Assembly (NCBI RefSeq): GCF_021130785.1 | Contig: NC_060211.1 | Coordinates: 26,583,001 to 26,647,000, forward strand | Length of the DNA stretch: 64,000 nucleotides | Direction: 5' to 3' | DNA from: Homalodisca vitripennis | Taxonomy: Eukaryota; Arthropoda; Insecta; Hemiptera; Cicadellidae | Shown here: in pieces, positions 55,546 through 64,000 of the stretch | Layout: each line of letters begins with the position of its first letter | Position numbering within the stretch: position 1 is the first letter of the stretch | Made by a program: the position numbers and the translations under genes | The notes under the pieces: model-generated | The model's database searches: none | Told to the model about the DNA's origin: nothing | What the model saw: only the letters and a program-made list of their open reading frames with translations

Positions 55546-58250
55546 CATCAATCGTCAATAATTGATTTCAATTAAAACGTTTACTTAATTTCAAATGGTG
55601 CAAAATCAATGGAGCTAAAGCAAATAATAGCCTAAACATGTACCAGAAGATGAATTCATAAAATTTGAAATGTACATCGTACGAAATAAAAAAAGAATAT
55701 ATCAAAAGTGTTCAGAGGTTTATTATTGTATATAATTTCATCAAACACTTTTTGAGGCTACATCTCTAATACAAATAATAGCGCTTTATATGAAATCGTT
55801 CGGTACTCAAACTTTTCTTTTTGCGGTATTCATTCCTCTACAAATAAAGTAAACATTGGTGCATTTGGAGTGCTTTATACGATACACTATGTATTGTGGG
55901 TGTACATTAACACAATATGTAATAACAATAAGGGTTTTTAAATGACAGCCTGTCACTCCTCCGTAACAGGAAAATCCTTGTAAAGCCAATGTGCCAAAAC
56001 CTTTTACCTACTAAATGATAGAAACATTTATCTGGTTAAATGTTGAACACATCATTTGAGAGTAAATACTTTAAGTAAAATCTCAGCCCGCACAAGTTTT
56101 CACATACGCGTTTCCTTCCAGCGGTAACAAAAATCGGCTCTTTCACCCTTACCCTTGTGATGGACTAGCGGATTTTACGAGATAGAGGTAAGTCAGATAT
56201 AGATTTTATAAGACCGACCGACACTAAAATGGTATTCGTACTTATTACAATAGTGTGTATAGATTTATTTGTCAATATATGTTTAAAATATCAAGGAGCT
56301 TAAACCACCGTAAATAAGTACACTGATATTAAGTTAGGATTGAGAATAACTGCGTTGGTAATCAGCCAGCTGCTGTTAAAAATGCCCTCATAAGATTAAC
56401 ATTGGAACTTTGGAGGCCCGTGTGGCAGAAACGTATTTTTGGATATGGTAAATCAGGAAAGGCACATCTGGAATATAATACAATTTAGATTCATACCAAA
56501 TATGTATAAAAATATAATAATACTTTTAAACACCTAAATCAGTAAAATAATGAAGGAATTATTTTAATAATATAGAATAAATGCTTTCTTGCTTTCTGTT
56601 GCTAATGATTTGCTGCTTCAATTTTTATCATTTCTCACCATTTTTATAATTTAGTTCAAAATATTGATTTTTCATACGTATATGCAGATGGATGACACTA
56701 AAACCGTCAAGATTGATTTGACAGCTTCCTCCATCTTTTATTTCTCTTCTAAATAATTATGCTAAATCTTTATTTCTCAGACTTATAATTTCAACAGTAC
56801 ACATTTATTTGGATGAACACCTATGCAATAAAATCACATTTGCATGCTTCCTTTTATATTCACAGTTCTGAAATACGAAATACAAAATGGGGCATTTCGT
56901 AAGTACGGTTTCAAATACCAGTACGCACAAAAAATTCCGTAAACATAAATTATGGTCACAGGTTAAAACAAAAAGAAGAGGAGCGCAGTATAATACTTGT
57001 GACAGGATTAAAACTTTTGTAATTAATCTTTCTTGATGAATCGTTGTTTTATCACACTTAAAAGCTTGCGCTGAATAGCATTTCGTCTTGAGTACACATT
57101 ATACCACTAGGTAAATACACAAATCGACTATTGTTTTTTGTGATTCATGACAATACTTTGTCTTTTGATTTTTTTTAGTATGACATTATTTCCTGATCTT
57201 GGAATGTAAAAAATTAACTTATTTATGTCTGCTTTTCAAGATCACATAGCACATGTTTTAATCGTATGCAATCCAAAAATCTTACATAATTTTGGTGCAA
57301 ATCCAGAAAACCCAACCTCAGTTTAAAATCTCTGGTGCTCCAATAAATTAACTTAATCTGTTAAAACTCAAGCAACTGAGATGCGGAAACACTTTTCTTT
57401 TCCCCGAGGGAACAAAAAGGCTCCTTCCCATCCGGAAGAAGCAGTTTTAAGCCTTCAATCAGAACTTTGCACTCCAGCTAATGAAGTAATCTTTGTTCTT
57501 ACAGTTTTCAATTAACTTGTTCCGAATACTGTTTCTATATGTAGCTAAATAGCCACCAGTCCTGCTATTACGCTAAGTGCTAGGGCTCATCTGGTATTCA
57601 ATTCGGCACCGAGTTGTACCAGTTATTATATCGAGTTGTACTTTAATTAGATCCGCAAATTGATTTTTAAAATGAACCATACAATTAATTATGTAGGCTA
57701 CTCACGATTGAATATCATAAGCGTAGAAATTAAGGATGTGCATACTAAATGAGCTGTTATTATTAATCTTATTCCGATATGCACGTGAGTAAATGAATTA
57801 CGGGTAGAGCAGCCACATGAGAACTATCTTTCTAGTTTTAGTTTAATTATTTACCAATACAGACACAATATTATAGTTTGTATGCAATTTAATATTATTT
57901 AATGATTGACAAGTTTTATTACACTTACACTTTTTAGACAACTCTTATGCTTTAACATTGGTGGCCATTTCAAATTTAAAAAAATAAAAGTTGTATCTAA
58001 GTTTTATTCGCGTAAACACCAATTTTAGCAACATTTTGCTTTGTCACATTGTTTTGCCAAACTTGAAGTTTTTGTTTACACATGTAAAATTTGTACGTTC
58101 AACCTCAAAATATTAATATGTAACAAGAAAAGTTTATATTTATTGGTACATAAATGGACTTTAGAGCTTTATGAAGACAGCAATATCAATTGCCTGTTGT
58201 ATTGAGTATGAAAATATTAGTTTTGGATTTTAAAAGAACGCGTGCAAAAC
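55546..58250. other. AT-rich DNA, no supported gene
   Basis: No coding or RNA feature. A more complex patch at 57380-57530 (TAATGAAGTAAT, CAATTAAC words) might be a conserved non-coding element. Confidence 0.45.
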
Positions 58251-58399
58251 ATGGAATAGTATCCTGCTACTATAGAAATTGCCATATCTAGGGTTCCAGA
58301 GGTTTGAGAGAGAAAGAAACAAGATCAGGTGGGACAGATAACTAATTCCCGGTACTTGAAGAGGAGGGAGCTGCAGGGTGCGTTATCGCAGGAATAGTT

Positions 58400-58530
58400 T
58401 AAATCAGGAAAAGACGCAGCATGCGATCTAGCGGTCAGAGTTAGCGATACTGACGCAAGCACTACGCTAAGCGGCTGGTGGTGTCGTGATTCGCATCCAA
58501 GACCCGGATCACACCCTGTCAAAACTCGGG
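58400..58530 (+). mobile_element. Possible tRNA-derived SINE head
   Basis: GATCTAGCGGTCAGAGTTAG resembles an A box and GTGATTCGCATCC, about 55 bases later, a B box. The sequence downstream is unlike the 4178 family, and no tail is clear. Confidence 0.35.
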
Positions 58531-59055
58531 AATACAATTTGACTACAAAAATTTTGGCTTTGTTGTAAAGAGCCAGTTTCCACAGGTCAAATGTTGGACC
58601 AGCCCTTGATTTGTTGCCTTAAAGTTCATCAAAGGGAGTCCTAAATTTTTTCAAGATTAAAATTGCGTTAGCAAGTGTTCGACGGGGTTTGAACCGAAAA
58701 CCATGATATCTTCCGCATTTTACATTGTGCTGGTTAAAACCCATAATCTGTATGCTAAGCTCCTATGAATGACCTCTTGAGAATAAACTTCTTGTGAATA
58801 ATTAAATTTCAATTACGTTCTGCCGAATTCTAACAAGCATTTATTGAAGATTGCAACTCACGAGCAGTGGAGTGACCCTACATTTTTTATAACAGCTTTA
58901 CTACCCCCCAAGGGGACCGAGACTAAACAAACATCAATTAATTGACTATAGGATATCGACTTGCCCCGTAATGTTTGTCAGGGAATATCAAAGACTTAGG
59001 CACTGTTAATATGTAAACCATCCTATTTGTATGCGTCACGAGTCACCGAACTCGT

Positions 59056-59858
59056 TAGCTGCCCTTTGAGGTGACCCCTTCCGCCATTACCACGTTACAG
59101 TGCCCCACCCCCACCCTCACGACTGTTAGCAAACACTGGGTCACCTTGATCTTGAGGTTGCAACGTGTTACCAAACGTGCTACCCTTTGAGGTGACCCCT
59201 TCCGCCATTACCACGTTACAGTACCTCCACCTCCCACCCTCACAACTGTTAGCAAACACTGGGTCACCTTGATCTTGAGGTTGCAACGTGTTACGAAATA
59301 TGTTTTATGTGTTAACTGCCCTTTGAGGTGACCCCTTCCGCCATTACCACGTTACAGTGCCCCACCCCCACCCTCACGACTGTTAGCTAACACTGGGTCA
59401 CCTTGATCTTGAGAGGTTGCAACGTGTTACGAAATATGTTTTATGTGTTAGCTGCCCTTTGTGGTGACCCCTTCCGCCATTACCACGTTACAGTGCCCCA
59501 CCCCCACCCTCACGGCTGTTAGCAAACACTGGGTCACCTTGATCTTGAGGTTGCAACGTGTTACCAAATATGTTTTATGTGTTAGCTGCCCTTTGAGGTG
59601 ACCCCTTCCGCCATTACCACGTTACAGTGCCCCACCCCCACCCTCACGACTGTTAGCAAACACTGGGTCACCTTGATCTTGAGGTTTCCAACGTGTTACG
59701 AAATATGTTTTATGTGTTAACTGCCCTTTGAGTTGGCCCCTTCCGCCATTACCACGTTACAGTGCCCCACCCCCCACCCTCACAATTGTTAGCAAACACT
59801 GGGTCACCTTGATCTTGAGGTTGCAACGTGTTACCAAATATGTTTTATGTGTTAGCTA
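59056..59858. repeat. 124-134-bp minisatellite, six copies
   Basis: Each unit carries CCCTTTGAGGTGACCCCTTC, CCACGTTACAGTGCC, a C-rich CCCCACCC tract, CACTGGGTCACCTTGATC and GGTTGCAACGTGTTA. The later copies add TATGTTTTATGTGTTA, which the first lacks. GGTGACC and GGGTCACC face each other inside each unit and could pair. Confidence 0.95.
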
Positions 59859-60415
59859 AGTAAAGTTCAAGATAAAAATCCAAACTTGTATTAAAAATCA
59901 TCCACACCCTAATTCCACTTTATCAATTTTAACAGAGTTTCTGTTAGAAAAAAGCAAGCAACTTTTGTGTGTACACAAACATTTGTAAACCTCTGAGAAT
60001 ATCTGAGTGGGTGGAACGCAGAATATTGCTATGCCCAGAGGCAGAGATACATCCAGGAATAATTAAAGGGAAATAATAAGTTAGTGATGAGACAGAAATG
60101 GCTTTTGGACTATGATATTATTTTAGATTTACAATCATGGTAAGTAACGCAATTTCAATAAGTGAATTAGAATTTATAATGTATGCCAGTCCTAATAATT
60201 GTGCACGTTATCTGATGCTATCTTTATCCAAATTGAGCATTTACTAGTTTTCAACTCGTGCTTTTCAAAACCGTAAGGCAGCTTTTTTAGTGTTGGGACA
60301 TAAAAATAAGCTTTAAAATGTATTGTTGTTTATTTTTTTTATTTTAAAAACAGACACAAGCATATTAGTTATTGGAACAAAACTTGTCCAATATTTTTAT
60401 TTTTTATTTTTATTT
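59859..60415. other. AT-rich DNA, no supported gene
   Basis: Nothing recognisable. Confidence 0.5.
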
Positions 60416-60505
60416 TTAGGCCTTTCGAAACCAAAGGTTTCGTCGTCTTCAAGACCTTGTGGAGTCAACTGATGATAGAACCTTTGGTTTCGAATGGCCT
60501 CGTTC
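60416..60505. repeat. Opposed pair of hairpin modules
   Basis: Minus copy: TGAAGA, a perfect GAAACC-TTT-GGTTTC hairpin, then GAAAGGCC (60421-60451). Plus copy: CTGATGA (60469-60475), GAACC-TTT-GGTTTC, then GAATGGCC. Only about 20 bases separate them, so the two can also pair with each other. Confidence 0.6.
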
Positions 60506-60613
60506 GAAAAATAAATAATATTCGAAAAGAGTTGTTTTAACAGCTACTAAAATTTTCACAATTCGAACACATTCTATTTGTATACGGTACTATAATGTTC
60601 CAGAAGTCGACGT

Positions 60614-61166
60614 TTGTCAACAGTTATGTCTCCCCAAATTCTGAACCTGACAGATGGGCTGGGCCGCAAGTGTGGGAATCTGACCAGAGCACCACTGCAG
60701 TGGTGTGACAGAGGCGGGCACTACACCATCCTGACACTGACCAGACCTTTCTTGTTCCTCCCTCTCTCGATCCTTGTCGAACCTAACCAAAACGAATTAC
60801 GCAGCAGGGATCACTTCTGGCCGGTTTATACCTTCCAGTTGAACCTACCACTGGGCACAGCAAAAACCGATGTGTCACTTAAATCTTATGGATGTCCAGG
60901 AGCGGCACATCACTAACCGCAAATGTCGAGATTCTGGGGTTCAAGGGCAATTCGATAGGTCTAGTCTACTGCGGGAGATGACTGTTGGAGTTGGTGGGGT
61001 TTTTTCCCTAACCTCAGAGGTTCTTGCTAGCCTCAACAAGAGTGTGCCAACCCCTGCCTACTTTGACTGGAGATGCTGGTTCAGAGCTGACCTCCTTTTC
61101 TTCCAGGGAGATGACTTCTTCCATGACTTTGAGATCAGTGCCTTAATTCCTAATTCTTCCTCTTAG
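60614..61166 (+). other. GC-richer block with two overlapping open frames, unrecognised
   Basis: Frames at 60614-60916 and 60870-61166 overlap in different phases and together cover a 550-base block that is richer in GC than its surroundings. No motif is recognised. It could be a frameshifted fragment of an old mobile element or a host exon; I cannot decide. Confidence 0.2.
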
Positions 61167-61239
61167 ATCTCGATAGGAGGCGGCCCCTACCCCTAACCTT
61201 ACCTTTCCTGAATATCATTGACTCTTTCACTCATGGTTC

Positions 61240-61560
61240 TTATAGGACTAAGTGCAATTTATAAGCTTCTTGTTCTATGAGAGAAAAACAAAACCAAAAC
61301 GGAGACCAGCATCCGATAAAGTGTGCCATTTCCACAGTCAGGGGACGTCTCTCGTTCCCCACTTCGCATAAAGTCGGGAGACAATGGTAGCGGGGTGCAG
61401 ATGTGGCCTCTGTTATTGCCCGCACATGTCTGCCGTGCCCGGGGGAGTACAATGGGGGGGGGCGCACGCGGGCTTAGCGGAATGCGTTTTGAATCCGTTG
61501 CAATAAAGGTACGGTATATCCACAACAGCACTGTGCCTGGGACAACTTATTGACTGTGGG
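61240..61560. other. GC-rich patch, no decision
   Basis: Open frames exist on both strands over a C/G-rich stretch with a nine-G run near 61452-61460. None looks convincing and no repeat family is recognised. Confidence 0.3.
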
Positions 61561-62747
61561 GTTTCGAGGGATAATGTATGTCTCCCATGAGTTATAGTCC
61601 AAAAAGTGATAAAATACGAGGATTTAGCTTTTATGGCTTCTATGGAAATATTCATTTTTAATGAATTAATGCTCTACAAAAAAACCTTTCTGTACTTTTT
61701 TCCAAAATTATTCAGTATGATTAATGATGATTCCATTGTCAGACTATTTTGTTCCTCTACTCTAGGAGGATTGAAAGTAACCTCAAATAAGACCTTAACT
61801 CCAAAGTGAATGCTAGTTTCAAATAATTCGATTGTTTTTCTCGAAATGAACAGGAATTTCTATTTAACTTTACTGTTACAAAGGATAGCTACCTACAATA
61901 AAAAATGTCATAGTGTTTTTACTACAGGCCTTTTGTTATTAAATACTCTTAATGTGCCCAGCATACTCCAGTGAGGCATTGAGAAGATATAGTTGCTACT
62001 AGTTACTTTAATCTTATAGTTGTAAATATTTTTCTCTTTTTTTGGACCAAGTGGTTTCATATGCAAAGGTACTTTCAAAATATATGACTGATTGTAATGA
62101 AATAAGCGAAACCATAAAAGTGTAATTACTATCTGAGTATTGAGTATTATCGTTTAAGTGGAACTTTGTTATTTTTAACGATTATAATTCTACACTGTAT
62201 ACCTACGAATAGATTTGATTCATAAAAGTAGAAAAGACGTATAAAAAACGTTGTGTATGTTTGTAGCCTTGCACATAAAATAATGAGTTTTTTTGAAATC
62301 ATTGTATTTATAGCGATAGTTTATGAAAATATGCCACTCATCATCACATAGAATGCTATGAGAAATAGATTCTGCTATTTAAACCAATTTTCACTGCCCA
62401 ATAGCCTAACTCTAATGGTTCCATGTTAACTGCAAAATGAATCATAATTTCAGTTGAGATGATACTTTGCTACAGTAAAAGAACAGTATTGTTCAAAATT
62501 TAAAATATGAATTTTTCTCACTTGGAACGTTTTAATATGTATTAATCTGAACATTGGTAAAGTATCTCTTTGTTAACTAAACATTTATTTCTCTAAGAGC
62601 AAGTAATTGTGCTTACTATGATGTGGATTTGAACAAATATTGGACTGATCAGAACACTAAATCAATTAAAGTAAATAAGTAGTCTAAGTGTGGTATAGTA
62701 TCAGACGGACCATAAATTTAGAGACGTAATGAAAAAAATTTACAGAT
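61561..62747. other. AT-rich DNA, no supported gene
   Basis: Nothing recognisable. Confidence 0.5.
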
Positions 62748-63950
62748 AACAGGACCAGGAGCACATATAGAGACAATAACTTTCCACTTCACACTTCAGC
62801 ATCCATAAAACACGGTTACCTCTGGAGACAGTCAGCCATTAGTCAGTGACAACGCCAGCCGCTACCTCAGCTCCACCCGCGACAAAACCTCTTCACCTGC
62901 AAACCTCACTTTCTTCAGGTTATAAATAGACGTGTATTAACTTTGGTTACTCCTATATAGTAGTTGTTGTGGGTATGGCTAACAGGTACCTGATGACAGG
63001 GCCATGAGCAGATACAGAGACAATAACTTTCCACTTCACACTTCAGCATCCATAAAACACGGTTACCTCTGGACACAGTCCACCATTAGTCAGTGACAAC
63101 ACCAGCCGCTACCTCAGCTCCTCCAGCGACAAAACCTCTTCACCTGCAAACCTCACTTTCTTCAGGTTATAAATAGACGTGTATTAACTTTGGTTACTCC
63201 TATATAGTACTTGTTGTGGGTATGACTAACAGGTACCTGATGACAGGACCAGGATAAGATACAGAGACAATAACTTTCAACTTTGCACTTCAGCATCCAT
63301 AAAACACGGTTACCTCTGGACACAGTCCACCATTAGTCAGTGACAACACCAGCCGCTACCTCAGCTCCTCCCGCGACAAAACCTCTTCACCTGCAAACCT
63401 CACTTTCTTCAGGTTATAAATAGACGTGTATTAACTTTGGTTACTCCTGTATAGTAGTTGTGGGTATGACTAATAGGTACCTGATGACAGGACCAGGAGA
63501 AGATACAGAGACAATAACTTTCCACTTCACACTTCAGCGTCCATAAAACACGGTTACCTCTGGAGACAGTCCGCCATTAGTCAGTGACAACGCCAGCCGC
63601 TACCTCAGCTCCTCCCGCGACAAAACCTCTTCACCTGCAGACCTCACTTTCTTCAGGTTATAAATAGACGTGTATTAACTTTGGTTACTCCTATATAGTA
63701 GTTGTGGGTATGACTAATAGGTACCTGATGACAGGACCAGGAGCAGATACAGAGACAATAACTTTCCACTTCACACTTCAGCGTCCATAAAACACGGTTA
63801 CCTCTGGAGACAGTCCGCCATTAGTCAGTGACAACGCCAGCCGCTACCTCAGCTCCTCCCGCGACAAAACCTCTTCACCTGCAAACCTCACTTTCTTCAG
63901 GTTATAAATAGACGTGTATTAACTTTTCTTACTCCTATATGAACATCTCT
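62748..63950. repeat. 247-bp satellite, about five copies
   Basis: Unit starts near 62748, 62996, 63243, 63489 and 63731. Every copy contains CAGAGACAATAACTTTCCAC or a close variant, CATAAAACACGGTTACCTCTG, CCAGCCGCTACCTCAGCTCC, and CTTCAGGTTATAAATAGACG. The last copy is cut short at about 63940. Copies differ at only a few sites, so the array is young or homogenised. Confidence 0.95.
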
Positions 63951-64000
63951 GTAGCATGTATCATCGTGAGGTTTAACATTGTTATTTTTAGGCTAAAATG

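Noticed and set aside
59095..59286. Repetitive Gln/Asp/Gly-rich minus frame
   Set aside because: Translation of the 124-134-bp satellite.
1..64000. Integrated viral sequences
   Set aside because: No capsid, polymerase or envelope-like motif was seen in any frame; the only retro-like element lacks coding capacity.

Overview
The window looks like insect or other arthropod nuclear DNA, possibly hemipteran although the sequence alone does not settle that. It is strongly AT-rich, has no operons or dense coding, carries many micro- and minisatellites, tRNA-derived SINEs with leucine/serine-like heads, and is dominated by a very large rolling-circle transposon block. No complete host gene is visible. 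A few short, GC-richer islands could be exons of host genes with large introns (best case 2112-2209, a 3'-terminal exon candidate; also 12905-12959, 14945-15032, 50518-50752 and 50966-51150), but none is recognised as a known family.

Layout. 1-18397 is intergenic or intronic: AT-rich unique DNA, foldback pairs and single copies of a CTGANGA-hairpin-GAAA module, a SINE (4178-4404), a 53-bp satellite of about 30 copies (6868-8455) and microsatellites. 18398-47778 is a 29.4-kb head-to-tail array of about ten Helitron units, all on the minus strand. The first (18398-27007, 8.6 kb) is coding-type. It has an intact ORF1 with a Ulp1-like cysteine protease domain, AT-hooks and 15-residue repeats, followed by a Rep(HUH)-PIF1-helicase ORF2 broken by about nine frameshifts. 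The remaining nine units are 1.1-2.4 kb without later insertions and almost entirely non-coding; they share both ends with the coding unit. Unit 7 keeps a 0.5-kb relic of the ORF1/ORF2 junction from a diverged Helitron, and was later hit by a non-coding LTR retrotransposon (35641-40590) with near-identical LTRs and an ATTT target duplication. 47779-64000 returns to host-like DNA: three SINE copies or fragments, more hairpin modules, a near-perfect 660-bp tandem duplication (52451-53770), a 124-134-bp satellite (59056-59858) and a 247-bp satellite (62748-63950).

How the parts fit. Rep would nick and ligate, the helicase would unwind, and the hairpin at the minus-strand 3' end would mark termination. 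The array is what repeated read-through of such a terminator, or serial insertion followed by recombination, would leave. Short units keep the 5' end and the 3' end but not the genes, so they could only move by using proteins supplied elsewhere. In two diverged copies ORF1 and ORF2 are joined by the same one-base frame offset inside an A-run, which is either an inherited lesion or a slippage site linking the two products.
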